37,637 bases of DNA, taken from Rhodovibrio sodomensis (GTDB taxonomy: Bacteria > Pseudomonadota > Alphaproteobacteria > Kiloniellales > Rhodovibrionaceae). Under the pieces are notes generated by a model. It was not told where the DNA came from. It saw only the letters and a program-made list of their open reading frames with translations, and did not search any database. The position numbers and the translations under genes were made by a program. Below, in pieces: positions 23,028 to 31,992 of the stretch. How positions within the stretch are numbered: the first letter of the stretch is position 1; each line of letters starts with the position of its first letter. The stretch covers positions 1 to 37,637 of the forward strand of contig NZ_NRRL01000041.1 in NCBI RefSeq assembly GCF_016583645.1, written 5' to 3'.

Positions 23028-25421
23028 TTAGGCGTTCGGATCGCCGCCCGGCGTCGGGTCTACGCGTTTGCCGGTTTGTCCAGCTTTGTTGCTGTTGTGG
23101 TTTGCCATATGGCCGCTCATCGCATTCTTCTTGTCCGCGGCTCCGCCGATGTTGTTGGAGCTCTTGCCGACGAAACCGATCACAGCGGTGCTGGACTTCT
23201 CGGCGTCTTGGTTCTCGCCGAGTGCCTCGCCCTGGGAACCCCACCAACTGGCCGCGCGGTCCGGAAGTTCGGTGATGAACTTCAGTGAACGCATCAGTAG
23301 CTGGTATTGGAGGTAAACCATCATCAGCAAGCTGACGAGGAACCCGACAACTCCGAGTATGGCGCCTCCCGGCATGCCGTCGTCGCTCATCGTCCACGCG
23401 AGCTGGAAAGTCTCGATGAGGTAGTACGTCATCAAGGCCAAGAGGAGATACGAGCCCCACAGGCCCAAGACGATGAACGTCGGCCGCATCAGCAAGTTCA
23501 TCAGTCGGATGTAGCCCGCGCTCTGCGGGTTGTTTATCAGTTCCTCGCCGTCGAGCCGGACGTGCCTGAACATCCACACTGGCGACGCCACGATCGCCTC
23601 GACCACGAACAGCAGCCATCCGAAAACCGCGAAACTGAAGTAGATGTAGAAGAGCATCGGAACGACGAACGAGAAGAGGATCCCGACCGTGAACAGGCCG
23701 CCGATCAGGAACCAGACAAACGGCAGCACGACCAAGATGACGCCGACGCCGCCTACCGCTGCGCCGAACAGTGACGATCCCTTCATCGCAAGCGCCGTAG
23801 TCGCCGCGAAAACCGAAAGAGCGACGCTAAGGGTGCTGTTCCCGAAAGTCGTGAAGAACTCGATTGGCCGCTTCCAATCGCTGGGTCCGATGGTGAGAAA
23901 CGCGCCGGTCACAGTTTCATGTTGCTCTGCCATGAACTCCTTGAAGCCGTCCCACGCGTCGTTCACGCTCTCGGTCTTGGCCTCGTCGGCGCCCCGGCTT
24001 GCTTCAGTGAACGTGTCCCACTCGACAGACTCGGAGTTTTCGCGCTTGCGGGCACGCTCTTGTGTCGCGGCCCAAAGCTCGCTCACTTCGTTCACGTCCG
24101 AGCGGACCTCGTCCGCGATCAGACGGTTCACGTCCGCTTCGAGGACTCGTCCGCTAACGGACGCGGGCATCTCCGCGACCGCGAAATGGGACATCCGAGA
24201 CATGTCGGCGTACTGACGGGAAATCGCGCCCGCCTTGATCCAACTGAAGCCTGGGTCCGCGAGGATTTCGCGATGCTCTCTCGTCGCCTCTCGGACGACG
24301 TCAGTGCCGACGTCGACCATTTGGCGTTGCCACATCGCGACGCCTTCTTCGATCCGGTTTTCGAGCACGTCCAACGCGCCGGTGCTTTGCACCTTGCCGG
24401 ACGATCCCCAGACGATAGACTGCGGGATTTCCGAAGCTCTCACTTTAGAGATGATGCGTTCGACCAGCCGAACCCTCTCCGTGTCCAGCCGACGGCGACC
24501 CGGGCTGTCCTTCTTGGAGGCGATCGGCACAACGATCTGTCCGCACGCGTTGCCCCAATCGAAGACGGCCTTTTCCATGTCGTCCTCGATCTTTTTGGGG
24601 CCCGTGTAAGCTGGCGGGACTTGCGGAAGCATCGCGGTGGACCCCGCATAGTGCGGGTTGCCCTCGTAGACGTCGCTGATGGATCGCGCGTCTCCTTTTG
24701 CGAGAAGCCGACGGCGGAGCCTCTCGCCCTCGGTTTCCTCTGCGGGCTCTTCGCTTTCGCTTTCGCAGAAAGTGTACATGCCGGCGAGCGGACTGCCGCA
24801 TATTTTGGCTTTCTCGCCTTCGTCGAGGTCGGAAAGGCTGTCGCCGGAGACATATTTACGGGCCTCCACGCGAACGGAAGCGCGATCGTCAAGAATCGAC
24901 GATCCGTAGCTCCAGTAGCAAGTCTCCATCTGGACGACGTCGTTGATGAGATCGCTCACGCCGGACGCTTCAGGTTTCGCGACAGCCGGAGCTTCGAGGG
25001 CGTACCATTGCGTGATTTGCTGGTTCACGCCGCTCGCCACGCCGGACCCCAAAAGCGTGAGGAGGCCGACAAGGAAATGGATCGCGCTGATCGGAGTGGC
25101 GCCGGGGCCAACGCCGAACGGAACCAGCATACCGAGGCCGAAGACGGCCCGGATAGGCGCCCACATCGTGTGCCATCTCTGCCCGAGCACCTTGCCGTCA
25201 TGGGCTGAGTTCAGGATGCCCATCAGTATCTGCCATACCAAGAACATCATGGCGAGCGAGAACAGGAACCCGGTCGCGTACGCCAGACCTTCGTAGATCG
25301 GCCTGAGCACGAAGTCGGATTTTTCCGCGTAGAACGGAAAGAGATTTTCGAGAAACCACCGAGCGATAGTCCCGTCGCTGGTCCAATCTTCGAGTAGCGC
25401 TCGATTGACCGCGTCAGACAT
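23028..25421 (-). CDS. DotA/TraY-family type IV secretion membrane protein
   Basis: A 797-residue polytopic protein. Two N-terminal membrane helices flank WAPIRAVFGLGMLVP, the hallmark of the DotA/TraY family, followed by a large periplasmic region (about 150-480, with several cysteines) and a C-terminal cluster of about five helices. DotA is an inner-membrane component of the Dot/Icm secretion system; TraY is its counterpart on IncI conjugative plasmids and determines entry exclusion. AGGCGG precedes ATG 25421. It is monocistronic here, with its own promoter/operator and terminator. Other core transfer genes are not in the window. Confidence 0.82.
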   Translation of the reverse strand: MSDAVNRALLEDWTSDGTIARWFLENLFPFYAEKSDFVLRPIYEGLAYATGFLFSLAMMFLVWQILMGILNSAHDGKVLGQRWHTMWAPIRAVFGLGMLVPFGVGPGATPISAIHFLVGLLTLLGSGVASGVNQQITQWYALEAPAVAKPEASGVSDLINDVVQMETCYWSYGSSILDDRASVRVEARKYVSGDSLSDLDEGEKAKICGSPLAGMYTFCESESEEPAEETEGERLRRRLLAKGDARSISDVYEGNPHYAGSTAMLPQVPPAYTGPKKIEDDMEKAVFDWGNACGQIVVPIASKKDSPGRRRLDTERVRLVERIISKVRASEIPQSIVWGSSGKVQSTGALDVLENRIEEGVAMWQRQMVDVGTDVVREATREHREILADPGFSWIKAGAISRQYADMSRMSHFAVAEMPASVSGRVLEADVNRLIADEVRSDVNEVSELWAATQERARKRENSESVEWDTFTEASRGADEAKTESVNDAWDGFKEFMAEQHETVTGAFLTIGPSDWKRPIEFFTTFGNSTLSVALSVFAATTALAMKGSSLFGAAVGGVGVILVVLPFVWFLIGGLFTVGILFSFVVPMLFYIYFSFAVFGWLLFVVEAIVASPVWMFRHVRLDGEELINNPQSAGYIRLMNLLMRPTFIVLGLWGSYLLLALMTYYLIETFQLAWTMSDDGMPGGAILGVVGFLVSLLMMVYLQYQLLMRSLKFITELPDRAASWWGSQGEALGENQDAEKSSTAVIGFVGKSSNNIGGAADKKNAMSGHMANHNSNKAGQTGKRVDPTPGGDPNA

Positions 25422-25560
25422 GTCTGTGCCGCCTATCCCGCGGCGCGCGGGAACCCACTTCAAAACGGCCGCAGCCCGCAGCCGTACCGGCTCCGGAAGC
25501 GTCGGGGCCGGTCGTGCAAGAAACCAGCGCGAGCGGAAAAGTCGCCGCGCAAGACCCTCA

Positions 25561-25597
25561 GTCGCGTGATTGTATCATCACACGCGACATTTATCAA
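25561..25597 (-). promoter_or_regulatory. Promoter and operator of the DotA/TraY-like gene
   Basis: Minus strand: TTGATA (25597-25592), 17-base spacer, TACAAT (25574-25569). A perfect 8-bp inverted repeat GTCGCGTG/CACGCGAC (25561-25568 and 25581-25588, 12 bases apart) brackets the -10 box, so a dimer bound there would block polymerase. The leader is about 140 bases long. Confidence 0.78.
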
Positions 25598-25609
25598 TCT
25601 GGCCGGCGG

Positions 25610-26173
25610 TTAACCCCACATGTTCGGTTGGATCGCGGCGTCCGTACCCGGAGACAGATGCGCGAAAGCGACCAGGTCGAGCCGTGGCGGCCGGGCGATG
25701 TGACCGGAGGCGTGGAGCACCTCCAGAAGGGCGGGCACCGGAACGCCGCGTCGGGCCATCCGGCCGATCTCTCTTACGGTCCCAAGGTCGCGGGCCGAAT
25801 AACGGCCGGACGCGTCCGGCTCTATGACGCCCGCCCCGCGCAGGCATTCGATCCAACTTCGCCTGACGCCGGACAGGACGGCCAGCCAGAAAGCGTCGAG
25901 GAAGCACGCGCGCGAGGGCGCGCGGAAGCCGACGGCGGCCTTGAACTCTTCGTCCGTGACGATGCGGAGGCCGCGCTGGGCCGCCTTGGAGAGCTTCAAG
26001 GACGGCGATCCGTCAGGCAGGACCGGCCAAGGGCGCGAGCCACAGACCAGAAGCATGGTGTCGCGCCGCACGCTCGGATGGAACGTGCCTCCGGCTTCGC
26101 GGACGAGCCTGGCGGCTTCCGATCTCGGGACTCCCGGGACGCCTCCCGTGAACGCGACATTGCACGCGAGCAT
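25610..26173 (-). CDS. BRCT domain fused to MerR-like helix-turn-helix
   Basis: A 187-residue protein. Residues 1-83 match the BRCT fold of NAD-dependent DNA ligases (VAFTGGVPGVPRSEAARLV, then GGTF.SVRRDT.LLV, SLKLSKAAQRGLRIVTDEEF). Residues about 108-160 (AGVIEPDASGRYSARDLGTV ... MARRGVPVPALLEVL) look like a MerR-type winged helix. The combination suggests a DNA-bound adaptor acting at DNA ends, gaps or damage. It is the last gene after a UvrD-like helicase and an MqsA-like regulator. Start at ATG 26173 is not backed by a strong ribosome binding site. Confidence 0.72.
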   Translation of the reverse strand: MLACNVAFTGGVPGVPRSEAARLVREAGGTFHPSVRRDTMLLVCGSRPWPVLPDGSPSLKLSKAAQRGLRIVTDEEFKAAVGFRAPSRACFLDAFWLAVLSGVRRSWIECLRGAGVIEPDASGRYSARDLGTVREIGRMARRGVPVPALLEVLHASGHIARPPRLDLVAFAHLSPGTDAAIQPNMWG

Positions 26174-26251
26174 CTGGCACCTGCCGAACCTGTGGTGGCG
26201 TCGGCAGGCTACCAGACTCCGATTCGCGACGCGAACGGAAGGTGAAAAGCG

Positions 26252-26713
26252 TCAGACCGGGCCGTTGCAGCCGTGGCCTCCGCCGTCGCGTTCCACGTCG
26301 GGATCGCCGTCGTCTTCCGACTTCCTTCGACGGCGCCGGCGCTGCGCTTCCAGGCGCCACATCGCCTTACGGACCTCGCGGTCTTCTGCGGCTGTCAGGA
26401 TCGCCCCGCTCTCGAAGGCGTGCAGCCGTTCCTCGGAGAGCCGACAGACCTCCGCGACGTCCGAGATGTCGACGCCCTGGGACAGGCGATAGCAGACGAG
26501 ATGGACCGGAGAGACCATGCCCATAAGTTCACGGTAAACGGCTTCCGCGTTGGCCTGGACGTCGAAGTCGTCGGCGATGTCGTGGCCGCAGTGGGCGCAC
26601 GTGCGCACGGGCTGGTCCACGCGGATCGACTTCCCGCTCACGCCGCGGATGTGATGGACTACGCGGTCTCCGATCTCTTCGCCGTGGCACTTGGGGCATG
26701 TCTGAAACGACAT
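26252..26713 (-). CDS. MqsA/YgiT-like zinc-finger HTH regulator
   Basis: A 153-residue protein with an N-terminal zinc site (CPKC at 6-9 and CAHCG at 39-43) and a C-terminal XRE-like helix-turn-helix (DISDVAEVCRLSEERLHAFESG). This is the domain order of MqsA antitoxins and YgiT-type regulators. No MqsR-type toxin lies beside it, so it is more likely a stand-alone repressor, perhaps of this operon. AGGAGAG precedes ATG 26713. The Arg-rich C-terminus is unusual. Confidence 0.72.
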   Translation of the reverse strand: MSFQTCPKCHGEEIGDRVVHHIRGVSGKSIRVDQPVRTCAHCGHDIADDFDVQANAEAVYRELMGMVSPVHLVCYRLSQGVDISDVAEVCRLSEERLHAFESGAILTAAEDREVRKAMWRLEAQRRRRRRKSEDDGDPDVERDGGGHGCNGPV

Positions 26714-26752
26714 GTTCGCTCTCCTGTCGAATGACTTCTATTTTGGCGGTCG

Positions 26753-29089
26753 CTATCGCGAGCCGATTTCTTTCAACGCCTCGAAGGGCGTCTTGCCGGT
26801 CGCCACCCAGGCCGCCGGCGACTTCCCGGCCAACGGCCCCGACCTGATCGGCGCGCGCAGGTCGGCGTCCGTCAGGCCCCGTTTGCCGGCCTGCTGGCGG
26901 AGCATCTCGATGCGCCGCTTGACCGACTTGGGTCCGCCCTGAAGGCGCGTCATCACGAGCGCGAGCGTCCCTTCCGGGCAGTCGACGTCGTCCAGATGCA
27001 CGCCCCAGTGTCCCAAGATAGCCTTCGCGACTTCCGGCGCTCCGCGATGGACGGACTTGGCGAGGTCCGCGACGTCGCCGTGCTTGAGGTAAAGCCCCGC
27101 GAGCCGGTCCACTTCGCGGTCGCTGAACTTCTCGCCCGATCTCGAAGAGCCGGTCGAGGATCCCGGCTGGGGTTGCCGCCGCGCCTCCGCCTTCGACTTC
27201 CGGCTTTCGCCCGGGCCGAAAGCGCGCTCCATCTTTTCGTTGAACACCTCCTTGGCGTTCTTCGGCGGCTCCGGCGGCGCGGTTTCCCACGGCTTCCCGT
27301 CGGGTTTCCCGCGCCAATCGATGGTGGCGTCGCTCGAACCGGATAGGGCTTCCCACAAGAACGGGCTGGGGCCGCCCGGCGTCTCGTCGCGGAGTTCCGA
27401 CCAGGACATGCAGAGAACCTTGCGCGCCCGCGTCATTGCGACATAGGCGATGCGGCGTTCCTCCTCCGGGTCTTCCGCGAGCTTGTGGGGCATCAGGTTC
27501 TGCTCGAAGCCCGCGATGAAAACCGTGTCCCATTCCAGACCCTTCGACGAATGCGCGGTCGACAGCGCCACCGCAGAGCGGTTGCCGCCGAATCGTTTCG
27601 CCGCGGTGGATCGCTCGATCTCCTCTTCCAGGGCCTCGATCGACCCCAGCTCCGCTGCGACGCCGCGCGCGATGCCGGTGTTCCGCCGCCACCGCTCACG
27701 CACGCCCTCGTCCTTGTTCGTCAGGCTCTCCGCGGCGACGAGCTTCGCCGCCCGTTGGCACTGCGTGGCGAAGTCCGCCTTCTCTTGCCGGAGCTCGTCC
27801 GCGAGCTGGCCGTACTTCCGCTGCCGTGCGGCGCTGCCGAAGGCATGGGTCCGGTCCGGATGCCGCTCGTCTGCTGTCACGCGCAGGACGCCGACGAAGG
27901 CGCGCACTTCGGGCGTCGACCAGAAGTCTTGGATGCCCCGCAAGTCCACGGGGATCTTCTTGTCGCGGAAGCGCATCTGGAGGCGGCTGCCGACGTGGCC
28001 GACGCGGCACAGCACGCCGATCGAGGACGGGTCGTCACCGCGCTCGATCAGTTTCTCGACGCATTCGACGATCCATCGCGCTTCGGCCTCGGCCGTCTCG
28101 AACTCGGCGCACACGACCTTCGCCCCGCCGCTCCGGTTCGGGCGGAGCGGCTTCGAGAAGCGCTTCCGGTTCGCCCCGATGAGCTGGAGCGAAGGGTGCA
28201 GGATCGCGGGCGTCGACCGGTAGTTCTCGACGAGCTTGTGTACCGTGGTGTCCGGGTGCCGCTTCGGGAAGTTGAGGATGAAGCGCACGTCCGACGCCCG
28301 AAACCCGTACAGGGTCTGGTCGTCGTCGCCGACCGCCCAGATGTTCGGGTTGGCCGCCATCAAGAGATCGAGGAAGGCGACCTGAGCGGGGTTCACGTCT
28401 TGGAACTCGTCGACCAAGAGATAGTCGTAGCGCCGGGACACCTCCTTGGCGATCTCCGGGTTGTCGCGCAGGGTGAAGACGACGTGGTTGAGCAGGTCCC
28501 CGAAATCGGCGGCGTTCCGGTCTTGGAGAGCCTTTTGGTAGCGACGGTACGCGGCGGCCGCGCGGAAGCGCCAGTCGTTCGCCCCGATCTTGCCGTCCTT
28601 GAGGCGTTTTTCGGCGTCCTTCCGGAAACTGTCCGGCGTCAGGAGGCTGTCTTTGGCGACGGAGATGATCTCCGTGATCTCCCCGCCGTCGTCGGCGTCC
28701 CACCAAATGCGCTCTTCCGCCAGAAGGCGCGCCTGGTCCCTGTCGGCGTAGATGTCGAAGTCCCGGGTCAAGCCCGCGTGCGACGCGAACTCGCGCAGCA
28801 GGCGACCCGAGAGCGAGTGGAATGTGCCGACGGACAGGTCGCGCTTGCCGACGCCCGAAAGGTACGGGGACAGGCGTTCGACCATCTCGTCCGCCGCTTT
28901 TTTCGTGAACGTAACGCACAAGACACGCTTCGGGTCGACGCCGCGCTGGATCAGGATCGCGAACCGCGAGACGAGCGTTTTCGTCTTGCCGGTGCCCGGA
29001 CCCGCGAGCACGAGATGAGGGCCGCCCCCAGCTACGGCGGCGGCCCTCTGCGCTTCGTTGAGTTCCGCTGCCGGATCATTCTTGGGCAT
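26753..29089 (-). CDS. UvrD/PcrA-like superfamily 1 DNA helicase
   Basis: A 778-residue SF1A 3'-5' helicase. All motifs are readable: Q motif LNEAQRAAA, Walker A GPGTGKT (30-36), Ia TFTKKAADEM, II VDEFQD (226-231), III GDDDQTLYGFR (254-264), IV NYRST, V TAHSSKGLEWD and VI RIAYVAMTRA. The C-terminal 120 residues after motif VI are unlike the usual PcrA tail and end with a segment around RGLTDADLRAPIRSGPLAGK. It should unwind DNA in repair or plasmid transfer/replication. Its start overlaps the upstream membrane-protein gene by 14 bases, indicating coupling. Confidence 0.92.
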   Translation of the reverse strand: MPKNDPAAELNEAQRAAAVAGGGPHLVLAGPGTGKTKTLVSRFAILIQRGVDPKRVLCVTFTKKAADEMVERLSPYLSGVGKRDLSVGTFHSLSGRLLREFASHAGLTRDFDIYADRDQARLLAEERIWWDADDGGEITEIISVAKDSLLTPDSFRKDAEKRLKDGKIGANDWRFRAAAAYRRYQKALQDRNAADFGDLLNHVVFTLRDNPEIAKEVSRRYDYLLVDEFQDVNPAQVAFLDLLMAANPNIWAVGDDDQTLYGFRASDVRFILNFPKRHPDTTVHKLVENYRSTPAILHPSLQLIGANRKRFSKPLRPNRSGGAKVVCAEFETAEAEARWIVECVEKLIERGDDPSSIGVLCRVGHVGSRLQMRFRDKKIPVDLRGIQDFWSTPEVRAFVGVLRVTADERHPDRTHAFGSAARQRKYGQLADELRQEKADFATQCQRAAKLVAAESLTNKDEGVRERWRRNTGIARGVAAELGSIEALEEEIERSTAAKRFGGNRSAVALSTAHSSKGLEWDTVFIAGFEQNLMPHKLAEDPEEERRIAYVAMTRARKVLCMSWSELRDETPGGPSPFLWEALSGSSDATIDWRGKPDGKPWETAPPEPPKNAKEVFNEKMERAFGPGESRKSKAEARRQPQPGSSTGSSRSGEKFSDREVDRLAGLYLKHGDVADLAKSVHRGAPEVAKAILGHWGVHLDDVDCPEGTLALVMTRLQGGPKSVKRRIEMLRQQAGKRGLTDADLRAPIRSGPLAGKSPAAWVATGKTPFEALKEIGSR

Positions 29090-29642
29090 GCGTCTCTTTC
29101 GCCTTGTTGAGCGCCTCGTGGAGCGCGTAGCTGCCGACGACTACGATGCCCGCCAGGCCGACGTAGTTGGCGATCTGTGAGCCGGCGAAATCGCCGATGA
29201 GGGCGACCGTAACGCTCGCGATCGCGAGGGCGGAGAACTTCGGATTTCTGAGGATGTCGCCGCCGAACTCGCGGCAGAAGTCCCTCAGCAACCGGTATCC
29301 GCCAACAGCGAAGGAGCCGGCCCCGAGCGTGAAAGCGGCCAGGAAACCGCCGCTGACCAGAATGGCGGACAGGACCCCGAGGAACGTAGTGAGGTGCCCG
29401 TCGGCTTCGGACGCGCCTCCCAGCATTTCGGCGACGACGGCCAAGCCGGTCGGCGTCATCGCGCTCGCGTAGCCGAACAGGAGCGCGCCGCCCATGGTCA
29501 GAACGCCATTCGCGAGGAAGCGTCGCGTTGAATCTCGCTTGGCGTCCCGTGGCTGGGAGGCGTCGGAACTTTCAGTCGTCTCCTCGATCGCGCCTTCGAC
29601 TTCGGGAGCTTCCTGGGCGTCTTCGTTTCGCGGTTCGGTCAT
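29076..29642 (-). CDS. Hypothetical membrane protein, first in the helicase operon
   Basis: A 188-residue protein with an acidic N-terminal 50 residues and four hydrophobic segments (about 53-75, 88-115, 143-160, 165-182). AAAGGAA precedes ATG 29642. It overlaps the helicase gene by 14 bases. A membrane protein coupled to a helicase suggests a membrane-linked DNA process, but that is inference. Confidence 0.65.
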   Translation of the reverse strand: MTEPRNEDAQEAPEVEGAIEETTESSDASQPRDAKRDSTRRFLANGVLTMGGALLFGYASAMTPTGLAVVAEMLGGASEADGHLTTFLGVLSAILVSGGFLAAFTLGAGSFAVGGYRLLRDFCREFGGDILRNPKFSALAIASVTVALIGDFAGSQIANYVGLAGIVVVGSYALHEALNKAKETHAQE

Positions 29643-29674
29643 CAGAGGTTCCTTTGAGGCGGCGCGCCTCCACG

Positions 29675-29728
29675 GACTGCAATGCAATGTCGCATATGAA
29701 GTATATCACAAACGACACGATTTTCCAA
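29675..29728 (-). promoter_or_regulatory. Promoter of the helicase operon with GCATTGCAGTC leader motif
   Basis: Minus strand: TTGGAA (29728-29723), 17-base spacer, TATACT (29705-29700). Downstream in the leader is GCATTGCAGTC (29685-29675), an 11-mer repeated exactly in the leader at 32932-32922. Confidence 0.7.
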
Positions 29729-29746
29729 GCCGACTGCCTCGCAGGG

Positions 29747-30535
29747 TCAGACCTCCACGACCATCGGAGAGAGGCGACCCCAGTTCGGGTTCTCGTGCAG
29801 GTACTTTTCCTGTTTCGAGACGACCCGCGTCCCGCCCAAGCGGAAATCGTGGTCGTAGTGCGTGTGCCCGGTGACCCAGAGGTCGGGGGCCAGGACCTCG
29901 ACCTCCCCTTCCAGCGCGGACACGAAGGCCGGAGCGTTCTCGCCGCAGCGGTACTTCTCGGGCTGGCAGAGGTTCGACACGCCGTGGTGCGTGACGACCG
30001 CCGTGGCGTCCCAAGGGCCGCTCTCGTCGGCGCGCGCCCGAAGCCACGCGAGGCTCTCCTTGTGCGCGTCGATGGCGTGGTACGGCGTGAAAGATCGGCC
30101 TCGCTCGGAGATCAGGCGGAAGTCGTTGATCCGCATCCTCGCGATGATCTTCGCTTCCGGCTCGAACCTGGGGCCGTGAAGCATGAAATCGGTCCAGAGC
30201 GTGCAGCCCAGGAACCGGACGACCCTGCCGTCAGCCCCCTCGATCCGGCACTCTTCGTTTTCCAGGAAGCGGACGTTGTCGGTCTCTGCGGCCGCTGCCC
30301 GCAGCGCCTCGATCGTCTCGATCCTGTCGCGCTTGTAGGGCTCGTGGTTGCCGCCGACGTACACGATCGGAATGCCCGGATGCTTCTCGGCCGCCCATTC
30401 GAGACCGCGCGTCCCCAGGTCGACGTCGCCGGCGAGCACGAGCACGTCGGCGACGCCGACGTCGATCTCCCGCTCCGCCAGCAGGGCGTCCGGCACTTGT
30501 TCGAGGTGAAGGTCGCTCAAGATCGCGAGTTTCAT
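29747..30535 (-). CDS. Metallophosphoesterase (calcineurin-like)
   Basis: A 262-residue phosphoesterase with the full metal-binding set: SDLHLE (D8/H10), AGDVD, GGNHE, THHG and GHTHYDHD. Such enzymes hydrolyse phosphomono- or diesters, including nucleotides and RNA/DNA ends; the substrate is not evident. ATG 30535 with GGGAG upstream is preferred; an ATG at 30550 overlapping the previous stop (TGATG) is possible. It is the last gene of a four-gene operon. Confidence 0.88.
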   Translation of the reverse strand: MKLAILSDLHLEQVPDALLAEREIDVGVADVLVLAGDVDLGTRGLEWAAEKHPGIPIVYVGGNHEPYKRDRIETIEALRAAAAETDNVRFLENEECRIEGADGRVVRFLGCTLWTDFMLHGPRFEPEAKIIARMRINDFRLISERGRSFTPYHAIDAHKESLAWLRARADESGPWDATAVVTHHGVSNLCQPEKYRCGENAPAFVSALEGEVEVLAPDLWVTGHTHYDHDFRLGGTRVVSKQEKYLHENPNWGRLSPMVVEV

Positions 30536-30549
30536 CGTCTCAGCTCCCA

Positions 30550-31032
30550 TCAGTGGGCGCGAGGGGTCAACAAGGGCTGGGAGGAGTCCGGGCCTGGATC
30601 GAAGCCTTCGTCCCAGGGATAGCGCCCTCGCGTGTCGGGCCAGATCGCCTGCAAGCCAGAAAACTGGCCGCCGTTGTACCAATCCGCCACCGGCATCCAA
30701 ATCCGCGCCTGGTCGTCCGCCATGTCGAGGAGGACCAAGTCGCCCGCGCTGGCTGGCAGATACCCCGTCAGCTTCTCGCCGACCGAGGGCGCGCCTTCGG
30801 CGCGGATGTCGGCCACGAGCGCGTCCAGTACCCGCTCTCCGGCCTTCAGGTCCATCCCGGCCACGAGGATCTCGGGCGACCCGTAAGTGGCCGTGAGGCC
30901 GACCGTATGCACGACGCCGGGCGTCGACTTCCGGCCGCCGCCTTGGATAAGGATAGACGTCCAGCCTTTCTTCTCGACTTCCTTTTTGATGATCGTTTTC
31001 GCGCCGGTCTCGTATTGCACTTTCATCGCCAT
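30550..31032 (-). CDS. DUF4262-family protein
   Basis: A 160-residue protein with VVHTVGLTATYGSPEILVAGMD, the signature of DUF4262 proteins, which are common on actinobacterial and proteobacterial plasmids and have no established function. No membrane helix. Its end overlaps or abuts the metallophosphoesterase start, so the two are coupled. Confidence 0.75.
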   Translation of the reverse strand: MAMKVQYETGAKTIIKKEVEKKGWTSILIQGGGRKSTPGVVHTVGLTATYGSPEILVAGMDLKAGERVLDALVADIRAEGAPSVGEKLTGYLPASAGDLVLLDMADDQARIWMPVADWYNGGQFSGLQAIWPDTRGRYPWDEGFDPGPDSSQPLLTPRAH

Positions 31033-31087
31033 AGCCTCGGATGGCCGGACGCGCCGGCTGTTGTGGGGGCCGCAGCGGGGAGGCCGC

Positions 31088-31951
31088 TCAGAAGCGCCCG
31101 AAGAACATCCTGACCCTGTGGCCGTGAGACGGGGTCGCGTCCGGCGCGTCCGGGAACACGTCCAAGCCCGCGCCCTCATGCGGCGGGAACGGCACGCCCA
31201 GATGGAGAGGGACCGCGTGGATGGTCTCCACGCCCAGGGTTTTGGCGCTCGCGTCCGGCGACCGCATCGCGGGGATCACGAGCGGGGCGCCCGGATCGAC
31301 GGCGCGGACGCCGAGATGGCGCTCGGGCGACACGAAGAAAGCGCGGCCCGGCCCCGCCCGCTCTGCGTGGCTCTCGAACAGCTTGGCTTCGGTCTCGGCG
31401 ATCAGGCGTTCGACGTCCTCGCTCCAAATCGGCCCGAACTCGCCCTCGAAGGTGCAGCCGGTCAGGCTCGCGCCCATCGATTGAAGCGCGAAAACGTTGC
31501 CCATCGCGTCCATGTGCCACGCGACGTCGTCGGAAACGCGCTCGCGCAGCTCCCGACTGTGCGATGCTTCCGGCCCCTCGGGCGAAGGCGCGCGGGTTTC
31601 GAGGACGTGACCGCTCGCGACGTCCTTGAACGCTGTCCCGAAAACACGGGCGTCCCAGTGCAAACCGCGGCGGATGGCATCGACAAGCTCGTCTCGGGTA
31701 GCCGTCGCCGCGCGCGCGACCTCCCCCACGACCTGGCCGGCGTCGTCCGCGTCGATCCTGATGAAATCGACGGCTCGCCCATCGGGACCGGCGACACGCA
31801 GCGGCCCGGTCGGCAGACCGCCGGACGCCGCGAGCGCCCCCACCACGTCGCGCATCGTGTCGCCCTGCGCTTCGAGCGCCCCTTGGCCTTCAGTACGCCA
31901 AGCGCCTGCGGCCGCGGCGCGGCGCACGTCGTGTCCGGATCTGTCCGGCAT
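31088..31951 (-). CDS. Hypothetical protein
   Basis: A 287-residue soluble protein with many His, Asp and Glu residues but no motif I can name. Second gene of the operon starting at 32910, 41 bases after the first. The start at 31951 is uncertain; ATG 31855 is an alternative. Confidence 0.6.
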   Translation of the reverse strand: MPDRSGHDVRRAAAAGAWRTEGQGALEAQGDTMRDVVGALAASGGLPTGPLRVAGPDGRAVDFIRIDADDAGQVVGEVARAATATRDELVDAIRRGLHWDARVFGTAFKDVASGHVLETRAPSPEGPEASHSRELRERVSDDVAWHMDAMGNVFALQSMGASLTGCTFEGEFGPIWSEDVERLIAETEAKLFESHAERAGPGRAFFVSPERHLGVRAVDPGAPLVIPAMRSPDASAKTLGVETIHAVPLHLGVPFPPHEGAGLDVFPDAPDATPSHGHRVRMFFGRF

Positions 31952-31992
31952 CGTTCCCCTGTGTTACTGACCGGAAATGGCGCGTGACGGAC

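Noticed and set aside
23919..25208. 429-codon plus-strand frame opposite DotA/TraY
   Set aside because: Antisense shadow with no domain logic; the minus-strand frame has clear DotA/TraY features, promoter and terminator.
26252..26713. MqsR/MqsA toxin-antitoxin pair
   Set aside because: The MqsA-like gene has no small toxin gene beside it; its neighbours are a helicase and a BRCT protein.
27485..29110. 541-codon plus-strand frame opposite the helicase
   Set aside because: It is the antisense shadow of a gene with all SF1 helicase motifs; the long open frame is a GC-bias effect.
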